From positions 4,526,001-4,590,000 of the forward strand of contig JANTQA010000032.1 in the NCBI GenBank assembly GCA_027625915.1: a stretch of 64,000 bases of DNA, in the 5' to 3' direction. Both the position numbers and the translations under genes were made by a program. How positions within the stretch are numbered: the first letter of the stretch is position 1; each line of letters starts with the position of its first letter. This DNA comes from Anaeramoeba flamelloides. Its lineage: Eukaryota; Metamonada; Anaeramoebidae. The notes below the pieces were generated by a model. It had not been told where the DNA came from. It did no database searches and saw only the letters and a program-made list of their open reading frames with translations. Shown here in pieces: positions 1 through 12,000 of this stretch.

Positions 1-1394
1 CTTAATGTCCACCTAATATAATAAACCATAATCATATTTTTTGGATTTATTCCTTATTTCAACCAAGATAAAAATTATTATTATGAATAAATTAATTAAA
101 AAAAAATAATATTTTTCTTTCTCTTTAATAATTACCCAAGTATAAAATTAATATTATGAAAAAATATTATTTTCATTTTAGCAAACAATTAAATCAAATT
201 TCTCACAAAAAATCTTTATTTTTTTCATAAATTTAAAAAATCAAAACTAATCGAAATTTTATGATCAAAAAGTAAAAAAATTTGATTGTTATAGAGATTT
301 AAAAAGAATTTATTTGAAAATTTAATATTAAAATTCAGGATTTGATAACAATTTAATTTAATATTTCTTTGAATTCAATTAAAAACTCTTTTATTAATAA
401 AAAAAAATTCATTAATTTTTTTTATACTATTGGTAGTAATTTAACGAATTAGTCTTAAAATTTAATGATTACTCAGAAAAAAATTATTTTTTTATAAACA
501 CCATCCCAATAAGTGGTAAAAAAAGGTATGTTGAAATTTTTGAAAAATTTTTTGTGTTAAATCTTGTTGGTGATAAATAAAAAGCAAACCAATACTAAGT
601 TTTAATTACGAACCCCCAAAACCACAAACACGATCCTTTTATTTAAAATTTTATCGTTCATAGTTTTTAAAGCAATTATGAATGTTTCAGTTGAGAGGTG
701 GTTTTTTAGTATCTGCCTTTTTTTTTCTTGTTGATCTCGGATTTGCTTTTGCCCTTTATATTGTTTTTACTTTTGCTTTTTCTTTTATAATTTTCAAGTA
801 ACCCATACCTTCAGTATCTCCAGTATCTCTCAGTATTAGCAAGTAACCACTTGATTTTTTTCTTTTGTAAATCTTCAAAACAATAAAAAGGAAATTCAGC
901 CAGGGGAAAAAAATGGAAAAAAAATAAAAAAATACAAATATTAATAATTGATCAACAAATAGAATTTAGTTCTTAAAACAATGACATTGATTGTAAGATA
1001 AATAAAAAAAAAATTAAAATAATTTGAATTATTATGTAGTTCCATGTTTTTAACATTAAATAAGACTTTTTTCTTTAATATTTTTAATTTATGAAATGAA
1101 CTTAAATTTAATTAGAACTACTAAAGAAAATTACCAAAACGTTAAAAATATAGATTCATCTTTATTTATAAGGATGAAAAATTATATAACTTAATATAAA
1201 CATTTTTAAAACTAAAAAGCTGAAAAAGAGGAATAAATAGGAATCGAAATCAAAAGCAATTTTACTTTTGAATTTTTTCTACTTTATTAACGATTATTTC
1301 CTGTTGTAAATGCACTATATTTAATATCCTAAAACTTTAATTTTGTATTTAATTCTTAAATTTAAACAAAAAAAAACAAAATAAAATAAAATAG
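1..1394. other. A+T-rich 5' flank of the first RasGEF
   Basis: No gene is supported before the acceptor at 1393-1394. The first exon or exons of the RasGEF that follows should lie here or further left, but I could not place them: the exon at 1395 starts in codon phase 1, so a coding exon ending in phase 1 is needed. A dispersed repeat lies at about 590-950 and is listed separately. The rest is A- and T-tracts. Confidence 0.5.
590..950 (+). repeat. Dispersed repeat, copy 1 of 2, with hairpin plus T-tract
   Basis: This stretch matches 59970-60290 along roughly 300 bp. The best block runs from about 830 to 925 and includes CAAGTAACCACTTGATTTTT: a 5-bp stem (CAAGT/ACTTG) with loop AACC, followed by a T run. 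I found no conserved reading frame between the copies on either strand. A hairpin plus T-tract also resembles the end of an RNA polymerase III transcript, so a small RNA gene pair is possible but unproven. Both copies lie close to a RasGEF gene. Confidence 0.6.
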
Positions 1395-4300
1395 GTAAAT
1401 TGAAAAAAATTTTAAACCGTAGAGCTGAAGATGTAATTAAAATTGAAAAACAAAGACAAAAGATCTTGAGACATTTAGCAAGAACTGATACAATTCCATA
1501 CGAAAGTGTTAAAGAATTCCAAGAAAAAATCAAAAACTTAAAAGCCGATCTTAAAAGAACAAGAAAAAAGATCCTTGATATCCAAACAGGAAAATCTGAA
1601 AAAGAAATTATCATAGATTCAAGTAAGATTATTTTTTTTTTAATCTCATTTTCATCTTTTTCTAATTTCATTTTTATTTTTTTCTCTTTTAATTTTTATT
1701 TTTTTCTATTTTAATTTTTATTTTTTTTTTAATAAACATTTGGAATATTTTTTTGTTGAACTTTGAAATTTTTATTTAAAAATCAATAAAATTTTCAAAA
1801 AAATAAATAACCCAAAATTAATAAATTCTATAAAAAAAAAACAACAAAAAAATATAGTTTTAAAACCAGATGACGAAATAGATAAATCTGAGTGGAAGTT
1901 AAAAACCCTGCTTCGATATCCTGAAATTACAGAATTAAAAACTAGAATAAACCCAATGAACAGAATGATTCAATTTTCAAAATTATATGGTTCAACCAAA
2001 AATTATATCAATTACAGCCTTTCTAAAGAAGCAATTGTCAAAAGTATTATACAATACTTTAGTTTTGAAAGAAAGGAAGATATCGTGGAATACTTAGAAA
2101 ACAATACTTCAATATCAAGTAAGAAATCTTTTGATTTTTTTTTTTTATATTAAGATTTATAATTTTTTACAAATTAGATCAAAGTATAACAATTTAATTT
2201 CTTTCTTCTAATCATTGATCCGTTCACCGTTAATTTTTTTTTTGAAGAAGAAGAAGAATAATCATTTAAAAATCAATTGAATTGTAATTTAAAAATATAA
2301 ATTCTGTCCCCAAATAGCGAACTAAATATATAAACTCTATTTCAAAATCATTGGCACATTAAAAATCAAATTTTAAAGAAAAATATTTTTTCTAATTGAA
2401 GTTATCTATTATAATATAAAATTTTCGATTTTAATATTCAGTTCTATACTCAAGAGATATTTGTTTTTTGTCTAAAAATAAAATAAAAAAAAGTAAAAAA
2501 AAACAATTAAAAAAAATTGGGATATTTATTTTGAAATAAGCATTACATAAAAAATAGAAATTTTAAAAAATTAATAAAAACCCATTTATCGATTCTCCTT
2601 CCATTTGAATAACTAAATCTAATCTCTTTTTCATATTTGAAACCAATTTTTTCATTAATTCGTCTTTTACTTGTTTCCAAATTTTCATTTTCATTTTCCA
2701 TTTTCCATTTTAACAAAATATTGTGGAAAAAATAAATAAGAGAAAAAATGATTTATTTTCAAACTTTTCATTGTGAGGGGAAAAACTTCAAAACAATACA
2801 AATACAATTCAAAATTCAAATGTAACATGGGACATTTATTATGAAAAGATAGTTTATATATATACCCCTTAGCACCCCGGATTTGCCTAAATTTCATCAA
2901 GTTTTTTAAATTAGATTTAAAATGATATTGATCTACTAATATATTAATTTTCTTATTTGTCTTTAATCCAGATTTGAATTATAATAAAAAGTCAAAATAG
3001 TTCAAAGATAAAGTAGTTAAGTTATTGATTTTTTTTTTGAAATTGAAAAAAAAAATAATAATTATTCATTTTTACATTTTTTTTCAAGATTTTTATTTTT
3101 ATTTTATTTTTTTAAATCACAAATTTTATTGCATTAATAGTAATTCAAAACTCAACACATTAATTTATTAATAATAACCACCAAAAAATTTTGCTAATTT
3201 TCTGATAAAATAAATAAATAAAAAAATAAATTACTTTGAAATTTAATTTTTTTTTTTAGATAAAATTTCAATAAATATCCAATTAAGAGAAAAATGAAAT
3301 TTATTTCTTTAGGCCAAATATAAATTTTTAATATGATTAATTTTCTAAAACTTTTATTTAAGCAATAGATAATAATTGAAAATCAAAAAAAAAAAAAAAA
3401 AATTGTAAAATAATTTCAATTTATTAAATTGGAATAAAACAAATATAAATTACTTTTTAATCGATAAAATATTTATACCTAAATTTGAAATAAAATAAAA
3501 AAATAACTCTTAAATATTATTCCAATATAATAAAATAATCTCCGAAACCAAATTATTTTTTATTGCATTTTGATATTGGTAAAAATTTGAATAATATATT
3601 TGCGATATTTGGATTTTTCCTTAATAAATTAATCCAGATCTTGTTAAATAAGTTCTGATATATGGTCTCTAATTCAACAATATTGTTTATTTTATGTCTA
3701 GATTTTAAAAAGTAAAAAATTAAAAAATTGTAAAAAAATAAAAAAAAAAAATCAATTATTAATCTGACTCGAACTATTTGCCAAATCATTTAAAATTGAA
3801 AAAAAATCTTGTTGAAAAAATTGTAAAATTTTGCAATGAAAAAAAATTTGATTTTTTTTTCTAATTTAATTTATATTTTTTTTTATTTTTAAATTATTCA
3901 GAATCTAATATAGATATTGATATTGAATAGTAATCAGTAGATAAAACAAATTTTCTATGTGATGTTATAATAACTTTTATAATGAATAAATTATTTAATC
4001 AAGCATTTTAGGCAATTTTGGGGTGCAAAGGGCCCCAAAAAAATTTCCAGTAAAGTATGATGTGTTTTAAATGTTAAAACTAAGAGGTTTTTTGATGTCT
4101 AGACAAACTTTTAAAAAAAAAAAAAAAAAATTATTTTGACAAAATTTGGAAAAATAATAAAATCACAATAACCAAAAAAAAAATCCCAATGTTGAAAAAT
4201 TTTTTTTCAAGTTATTTTTTTAAGTAACTATACAATTTTTAATTATAAAATTTTCTTTCTAAGATAATTGTTTATTAATTCTATACCTTATTATCCTTTG

Positions 4301-6421
4301 ATAACACTTCAAATTAAAATTTTTGTTTGAAATGTTTTTAGGTTATTTGGGGTGCTAAGGGATATATATATATTTCTGCTTATTTTCTTAACAAGTATGA
4401 TCAATCAAAGCTATAATTAGTTTTTTTCAAAAAATTTGAATGAATTATTAATTTTTTTTTTTACATGAACAAAATTTAAACAGATAAAAATTATCGTCCT
4501 TTTGTAGTAATTTAAATGTTTACCTTCTCCTGAAAACTACTTTATGATTAAAAAATTTTCATTTTTTATTTTTTATTTATTTTGAAGGGAGGAAATTAAT
4601 TTCCTCTTACAGCCGTTAGGTTTACTTTTAATAATTGTAATAAACAGAAAATTTAATAAATTTTCGGTTTATTCCAAAAAGAATATAAAAAACCGCTGTT
4701 AACTTTTCCAGAATTCAAAAGAATGGAGTAAAATCACAAGATTTTTCACAATTCTTTCAAATTTTGTAAAAGTTAGGCACTCTACAGCACTCTACGGCAC
4801 TTGACTGCACACGACAAAAATATTTAAAAATAATCCAAAACAATAAATCTATAACTATTTATATTATATTATTCATACATTCATATTATTATTGTTTTTA
4901 ATGTTATTATTATTTCATTTAATATTATTAATAGCTGATGTGTTGGAATTAGATGACAATAGGCTACTTACATTAATTAAATCATCGTTGAGAGACACTC
5001 AACGAATATTTGATTTAACTATTTATGAGTCACCAAAACCAAATACAACAAAGGAAGAGCAATTATTTTTGGTGGAGGAATTGGTAACAGATTTAGGACT
5101 TAGTTTAAAAATTAAAAATGATGTTAATATTTGGCTTGAAAAGGAAGATAGTGAGGACAACATAAGGTTTGATAAAGAATCTTTGGCAGAAAGTGGCATG
5201 ACAAAGAAAAAGATCTTACATACTTTGGCGTGTGCAAATCTTAATAAATTAATTGAAAGGTTATCTTGGGATCAAGCAACAGATCATGATTATGTAAGAT
5301 GCTTTTTAATGACCTTTTCAGGTTTTTTAAAGCCGGAGCATTTACTTGAAAAATTGATTCAGAGATATCATGTCCCACTCCGATGGGGTAACTTTGATGA
5401 AAAGAAAAGAAATAGCAAAAAGAATTTGATCCAGCTCCGTGTTGGAACGGTTCTATCTAGTTGGATTAAAACAACAAAGGTGTTTGATCCAAGATTATTA
5501 AGTGATCTTGAGGCGTTTGTGAACAATGAAATTGTTCGAGATCATGAAAAAATTGGTGTACAATTATTGGAAACCATTAAGAAATTTAAATTGGGTATTG
5601 ATCAAGACACCATCGAGAATTTCAAAACAAGCCCACCCGAACCGAAAAGACCAAAGCATTTATTTTCGCCAAAATTCCGTTTAGAATACGTTGACGAGCT
5701 TGAATTTGCACGCCAATTAACAATTTATGTCTCCACTCTCTTTAGAAAAATCCAGCCAGAAGAATTGGTTACGCAGGCTTGGTCAAAAACAAAATTGAAG
5801 CATAAAGCCAAAAATGTCTTGTATTTGATTAAAAAATTTAACGATTTGGTAGGATACATCGAAACACAAATCGTAATCCCAGATACGGTGAGAGGCAGGG
5901 CGAAAAAGCTTTCCAAATTTATTAGAATCGGTGAGCATCTGCTAGAATTAAATAACTTTGATTCCGTAATGGCTACGGTGGCTGCGATTTCCTCCTCTTC
6001 AATCACCAGACTAAAATGGACAGCCACAGAAGTTTCAAAGAGTTTATGGAATAAATTTGATGAGTTAGAGGAAATTACTTCGAGTGATAACGGCTTTGGT
6101 ATCTATAGAGAAACCTTAGAAAACGCACAATTACCAGCGCTCCCTTATCTTGGTATGTTTTTAACAGACTTAACTTTTATTTCAGACGGTACACCAGATA
6201 AAATTGATGGCTTGATCAATTTCTCAAAAAGAAAATTATTATTTAGAACTATAGAAAAAATTACCAATTTCCAATTAGAAGGCTATAATTTAATCCCAAT
6301 TTACCAAATTCAAAAATTATTTGACACGTCCTTAAATATTAAAGGCGATATCGACATGTATCAAATCAGTTTGTTAAGAGAACCTAGAAAGGCTCCTAAA
6401 TCTTCCATTAAATGGAAATAA
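1395..6421 (+). CDS. Ras guanine nucleotide exchange factor (RasGEF_N + CDC25 domain)
   Basis: The protein should load GTP onto a Ras-family GTPase. Three exons are visible: 1395-1622, 1858-2118 and 4935-6421. Each junction leaves one base of a codon and the frames agree across both introns (235 and 2816 bp), giving 657 residues after the partial first codon. The first exon is a basic coiled coil and the second is helical with no domain I recognise. A RasGEF_N domain starts near residue 260 (KLIERLSWDQATDHDYVRCF) and a full CDC25 catalytic domain spans about 405-650, with ARQL, QAWSK, NFDSVMATVAA, LPYLGMFLTDLTFI and a QIQKLF helix. The 5' end is missing because there is no ATG in the first visible exon. 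An alternative start at ATG 4901 would add a hydrophobic leader that I read as intron. The domain call is firm, the exon model good, and the target GTPase unknown. Confidence 0.88.
2855..4374. repeat. Inverted-repeat element inside the RasGEF intron
   Basis: The left end reads TATATATATACCCCTTAGCA then CCCC; the right end is its reverse complement (GGGGTGCTAAGGGATATATA). The two ends lie about 1.5 kb apart. A third, diverged copy of the right end sits at 4006-4035 (GGGGTGCAAAGGGCCCC), so a second unit or internal duplication may be present. No coding sequence is recognisable between the ends. The element lies wholly within the intron 2119-4934. Confidence 0.55.
4592..4815. repeat. Composite hairpin repeat cluster 1
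   Basis: Three modules lie in a row. The first is a GTTAGG-bounded A/T palindrome at about 4617-4697. The second is a hairpin at 4700-4772 built on CCAGAATTCAAAAGAATGGA and its imperfect complement. The third is a short GGCACTCTACAGCACTCTAC tail up to 4815. The same modules recur near 6.7-7.1, 11.0-11.4, 12.4, 22.0-22.4 and 53.7-54.1 kb. This cluster lies at the 3' end of the RasGEF intron. Confidence 0.65.
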
Positions 6422-6689
6422 TTTTTTTTATTTTATTTTTTGAACCGTTCTATTTTGTTTTTTTTTACTTTATTTTTTCAACTTTTTTTAAAAAGAATTA
6501 CTAAGTGAATCTAAATTTCCTTTTTTAATCATTTCAAGATATTTATAAAATCATTTTATAATATTATTAAAATTGGTCTTTCAATAAATTTATTTATTTT
6601 ATTTGTTTGTTTATTTGGAAATTTTTTTATCATAAAAATAATAAGATTAGCTTAATGACCAAATTAAAAAGTGTATCTATTGTTGTGAT

Positions 6690-7095
6690 GTTTTCCAGGA
6701 TTTGAAAGAATTGAGTAAAATCAAAAGATTTGGCTCAATTCTTTTGAATTCTAAAAAGATAGGCACTTGATAGCACTTGGCGGACACTTTCGTTTGATTT
6801 TCCAGAGTACAAAAGAATAGAGTAAAATCTTGTAAAATTCTGGAAAGACACCCTAATATTTTCTTGAATTTTCTGTTTTTTTGTAAATTTAATAGATTTT
6901 CGTTAGGTTTTTTTTATTTTTTGAAATAAAAAGAAAGTTTCATAAATTTTTTTTTTATTTCTCAAATTAAAAAAATACTCATTTAGTTTTTCCAGTAAAT
7001 AAAAGAATTGAGAAAAATCTTAGATTTTATTTTGTTCTATGCTTTTGAATTCTGGAAACGTTAGGCACTCTATAACACTCTAATGCTCTTCCCAA
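6690..7095. repeat. Composite hairpin repeat cluster 2
   Basis: At least three copies of the hairpin module lie at about 6690-6757, 6799-6836 and 6989-7060, each with an arm like AAAAGAATTGAGTAAAATC and the matching arm ending in TTTTGAATTCT. Between them is a GTTAGGTTTTTTTTATTTTT palindrome. Each hairpin is followed by GGCACT-type tails. The family is the same as at 4592-4815. Confidence 0.65.
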
Positions 7096-7700
7096 ATTTA
7101 ATAATTTTTATTTAGAAATTGTTTAAAGACTAAAAAAATCATCTATTATCCACTATACATAAAAAAATATTGAATGTAATAGAATATTTAATTGGTAAAA
7201 TTAAATAATATCCATAACAGAAAATACAAAAAATGATGAAATTAATTGAGAAAAAACAAAATAATTTCTAAATTAGATGAACAACAAGATATATTTATAC
7301 TTTGTACATATATAATTATTTTTTCTTTTTAATAGAATATCGGTTTTTATAAAAAAAAAAACATAAATGGGACTTCCTATATTGGTATTATTCATGGATT
7401 TACATAAAATCAAAATCTGGTGAAATTGAAGATAAATTTATTTAGTGTTATATAGTTCAAATAGAAATGGAAAATTTAATTTATTAATTTTATTAAATAA
7501 TAAATTATAGAATGTTTGTTATTGCCCGTTTATCTCATTAATTACAAATCGTAAAATTTTGATTTTGTTTTTTAATTACTTTTTTAAAATCTAAAGGATA
7601 GAATATAAAAATAATAGTATTTTCGAGTATCTCAAAATTTTTATTCAGAATCTCCAAAAGTAACTATTTTTTCATTTTTCTAATTTCAAGATTTACTAGA

Positions 7701-7704
<4 letters not shown>

Positions 7705-7738
<34 letters not shown>
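7705..7738. repeat. (TA)n microsatellite
   Basis: About 17 uninterrupted TA units lie inside dispersed repeat A. Confidence 0.95.
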
Positions 7739-7742
<4 letters not shown>

Positions 7743-8198
7743 ACAGAGATTGGTTACTTTTGAGTTTTCTTTTGAATATCTCTACAATTTTACAAAATAA
7801 TTTGTAACAATAATCACCAAGTTAATTATCCACTTTTTGGAAAAATCAATTTATATTAGAAACTGATCAAAATTTTCGATCAAATTTAAGAAAATTATTT
7901 TTTTTTTTTGAAAACCAAATCCAAAAAAATATCAAAAAATAGCCAATACACTAGAGATATTTTTATTAGCTCTTTTTTTTATTTGTTTTTTTAAAAGATC
8001 CTCACCACCTCAACTAAAAATAACTCACGAAATTTTACTCAGAATTTCAAAAATAAGAAAAATTTTTTGAGTATCTAGGTGCTATAAATATTAGCTTATC
8101 AAGAAAAAGATCTTACTTATTTTAGAAAAATCATTCAAATATGGATCAATATTCTAAAACTTTGAGTATTAAAAGTGATAATTCAACCAATTTTAAAT

Positions 8199-8573
8199 GA
8201 TCCTTGTATTTGTAAAAAAATATAAAATTTTTGGATAAAATTATTTTTTTTAATTCAAATTTAAAGCCCTGGTATCAGTATAAAAGCAAAAAATATCAAT
8301 TTTTTTTATCATTTTTTTTTTCAATCCCCTTTTTCAAAAACCCCATAAACAAAATTTTGCCTGAAATGTAAAAACAATTACGAGATAAACCTTGCCAATT
8401 ACTTCGATTCAAAACTATAAATTACAGATATTCCAAAAAAAAGTTAATTTAAAAAAAAAATGATAAAAAAAATTGATATTTTTTGCTTTTATACTGATAC
8501 CAGGGCTTTAAATTTGAATTAAAAAAAATAATTTTATCCAAAAATTTTTTAATTTTTTACAGATTCAAGGATC
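8199..8573. repeat. 375-bp palindrome (foldback element)
   Basis: The left arm begins GATCCTTGTATTTGTAAAAA and the right arm ends in ATTCAAGGATC. The core arms AAAGCCCTGGTATCAGTATA and TATACTGATACCAGGGCTTT are exact complements. The arms are about 120 bp and nearly perfect, which points to a recent origin or to upkeep by gene conversion. A diverged relative lies at 41165-41395. Confidence 0.85.
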
Positions 8574-9077
8574 ATTTTTAATTGATGAGATCAACAAATA
8601 GTACGACTTTACTAATCAATTTTTTAGAGACATTTGAACCTTGGCGTACTAATGTGATTTAAACCCAATAATAATATAGGTTAATTTTAGACTTCGATAT
8701 GATAGAACCTAATCCCTTAAACAAATAATTTTAGAATTTATTAATAAATTGTGAGAAATTCGTAATTAAGTATAAGTAATTATACTCAAGCCTCAATACA
8801 AAGATTCTTAGTAACAGATCAACAATTTTAACATTCTTTACACATTAGTATTCAAGAAAGGCTTTGGTTTATTCTTCGATCATTAATGGAGTAAATGCCC
8901 ATATTAATTCAAACCTTTTTCAGTTCGTTTATCTTCTTTTAACTCTTGTTTTAATTCCCAAAAGATATTCCAAGTGAATATTCTCATCATATATTTATAC
9001 AAATTTTATTATCAAAGCATATAAATCATTTTTTTGAATTGGTATTCACCAACATTTTATTTTTTTTTTTTTTTTTA

Positions 9078-12000
9078 ATGGACAATCTTTGTTTAGTTGG
9101 TAGAAACGTTCTTAAAGAATTAGAATTAAAAATCAACTCTCCTGTTCTTATTCAAAAAGAAAACACCAAGGAAAAACAAAAAAACGAAGCAAAATGTTAT
9201 TTATGCAGTTTGTATTCAAACAAACAAATAAACTCTGTCCAAGTATCGTATGGAAAGTCGATCAAATTATCACCTTCGATTCTCCAAACAAACACTGATA
9301 AAAAAATCCAAATTTTACCAGATTTAGTACTGCATTCGATCCATGGGATTACGAATCTGGCAAGTCGTATTGAGCTCCAGCTAATTAAAAAAAACAAACG
9401 TAAAAGCATAAACAGCTTAGGTTGTTTGACAAATTACCAATTAAGAATATATGTCTCTAATTTACTTCAGGGTGTTTGGGTTGCTAAGGGATGTATTATT
9501 AAATTTAAAGATCTGGGACTGACATTCCAAGTTTTTTCGATTCGTCCATTTGCCTTTGCCGCAAAAATTCATTTGAATACTGGTGTCTCCGTCTCCTTCA
9601 AATTAGAGAAAAAATCAACTCTTAACCAACCACGAACACAATCCTACAAACAAAAAGTAACTGAGACACAGAGCAAAGAAGCAAATAACTTGTCAAACAA
9701 GCAAAGCCCTGTGTCACTAAATGAAATTTCAAGCCAAATCGGTGGTTATTCACAACAAATCAAGAGACTGACTGAATTACTAAACACAACTTTTTTTTCA
9801 ACAAAGCAATTGGGCTTGACAACGGGCGTTCTTTTATCTGGTATCAAAGGCATTGGGAAAAAGTCAATTACTAAAGCATACTCAAAATTGTCTTCGGTCC
9901 CCATTATTGAACTGGATGCAAATATGATCCAGACGAGGTTAGTTGGCAAGGGTGAAAAGACATTACGGGATACATTTAACAAAGCATTTAATTTGAATTC
10001 CAAGGTAATTCTACTGGTTAACAATTGTGAAAATGTTTGCCAAAAAAGAAAACTTGGTTCAAACCGTTCAAACCGTCTCACAAGTCAAATGATAAGCCTA
10101 TTAGATTTGACGTTTAAAAAAAATGAAAAGCAAAAAACCAAAAAAAAATCAAAAAAACAAAAAAATACAGAGCCCGAAAATAATTTTAATAAATTAAATA
10201 TTGTTATAATTGGTACGACGACACAAAAGGATTTAATTGATCAGTCTATAACTAGGCCCGGAAGAATTGATATTTTGATCGAATTTAATCAGCCGAATAT
10301 AAGTGAAAGGCAACAAATTTTGCAAATTTGTGGAAAACAATTTAATTCTAATAATCGTAATAAGGAGAAGGTTACTAATGAAAAAGTAGATCAAGATCAA
10401 GATCAGGAAAAGAATAAGTTAAATTGGAAACTTATTGCTGAAAAAACAAATGGCTTTGTTGCTAAAGATTTATCTCAATTATGTAAATATGCTGTTTTAA
10501 ATGCAATAAGAAGGGCCGATTCTGAAACAATACCAGACGAAAAAATTCAAATAAATAATCAAGATTTCCTTTTAGCAATTAACCAGTTAATGCAAGGAAT
10601 TGGGCAAAGCCACTTAAAACCCTTAAAAGATCGAATTAAAAAGGTGTCGTGGGAAGATATTGGTGGCTTAGAAGACGTGAAATTAAAAATCAAACAAGCT
10701 GTTGAATGGCCAATCAAATATCCTGAGTCTTTTAAAAGATTAAATTTGGAACAATTAAAGGGCATTTTGCTTTATGGTGTAAGCTAATCGTTTTAAATTC
10801 CCTATATATTACAATATTCTTCAATTTTTCTAATTTCTTAAGCACACAATTAAAACTTTAAAAGTGGCTTTTTTTAAAAAATATGAAATTAAACTTGATA
10901 AATACCGAATAAAAAAACTAGAAAATAGCTCTCTTTGGGAATGTTGTTAGGTTTAACTGAAATTAAAAAAAAAAAAAAAAGGCCGTTAGCTTTTCTTGGG
11001 TTTTCTGCTTATTTGCAAAATCAATACATGTTCGTTAGGTTTTTTTTTACTTTTCGAAATAAACCGAAAATTTATTAAAATTTTCTGTTTATTTCAAAAA
11101 GAAAAAAAAACCTAGAACACTTCACCAAATAAAAAGGAAACCTCAAGAAAACTGCCATTAGCTTTTCTTGGAATTTAAAAGAATTGAGTTAAATATTTGA
11201 TTTTTTTCTATTCTTTTGAATTCTTGAAAACCGCTTATACGTTTTTTTTTAAAATTCTTGTTCTTAAGACAATCAATAAATATTTGAAACAAAAACAAGA
11301 ATTAAAAAAAAAAAAAAAAAAAAAAAATGCCATTAGGCTTTTCAGGATTTGGAAGAATAGAGGAAAATCAAAGGTTTTACTCTATTCTTTTAAATCCTGG
11401 AAAACCTAACAGACAAAGGATATTTAAAATGTCAAGAATATAAACTCTTTTTCAAAAAATGTGACTCACCTGAAATAATAAATTGAAAAAAAAAATTTAT
11501 CCTTTAGTATTCAAGAACAATTAATAACTCAATATGATTTGTAATTCACTTTTAAGTCATTCTAAATCTATAAAAGCCTGATATATTAAAAATTAAAAAA
11601 AATAAAACCAAAAACTAAAAAAAAGTGAGTCACAATTTTTGAAATGAGCATTACCCATTTTTTATTACTGAACTTTCACTGAAAAAAAGTTGAACAACAA
11701 TATTTTTTATGAATAATTAAATCCATTTTCAAAGAAACTACATAGCCCCAATTTTCTTAGTGATTATTTGTCTTTTCGAAGATCTCTTTTTTTTCCACAT
11801 GATCTTTTTAAAAAAAAAAAGAAAAAAAAAGAAAAAAAAAAAAAAAAAAAATTTGAAAAAAGCAAAACTAAAATTTGAAAAATTAGAAAAAATGATTCTG
11901 ATCCAAAAATTTGAAAATAATTTTTGTTAAGAATACTGGAATAAACCCTCAAAACAACTCCCATTAAGATTATAAAGTGAGTCAAAATTTATGAAAAATA

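Larger units (their letters stand above)
7560..8720 (+). repeat. Dispersed repeat family A, copy 1
   Basis: This stretch is similar to 15085-15830 and 36830-37800. Shared landmarks are AATAATAGTATT near the left, TAACTATTTTTTCATTTTT, GGTTAATTATTTAAT-like blocks and, at the right, AAGGATCATTTTTAATTGAT followed by a degenerate GAACC(A/T)TGG.GTA.TAATGTG.TT. The copies are old and carry many small differences. No reading frame is conserved. This copy also contains a palindrome at 8199-8573 that is absent from the other two. Confidence 0.5.
6422..9077. other. Gene-free spacer between the RasGEF and AFG2-like genes
   Basis: Both flanking genes are on the plus strand. The spacer holds a hairpin cluster (6690-7095), a TA microsatellite (7705-7738), a copy of a dispersed repeat (about 7560-8720) and a 375-bp palindrome inside it. 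I see no exon. A long T run ends directly before the ATG at 9078. Confidence 0.6.

Noticed and set aside
4892-4934. A hydrophobic leader before the RasGEF third exon that could pass as a signal peptide
   Set aside because: An in-phase acceptor at 4933-4934 and upstream exons explain it as intron; RasGEFs are cytosolic.
9039-9077. Extra N-terminal residues of the AFG2-like protein
   Set aside because: They begin at TTG and are translation of a T-run; ATG 9078 is the first proper start.
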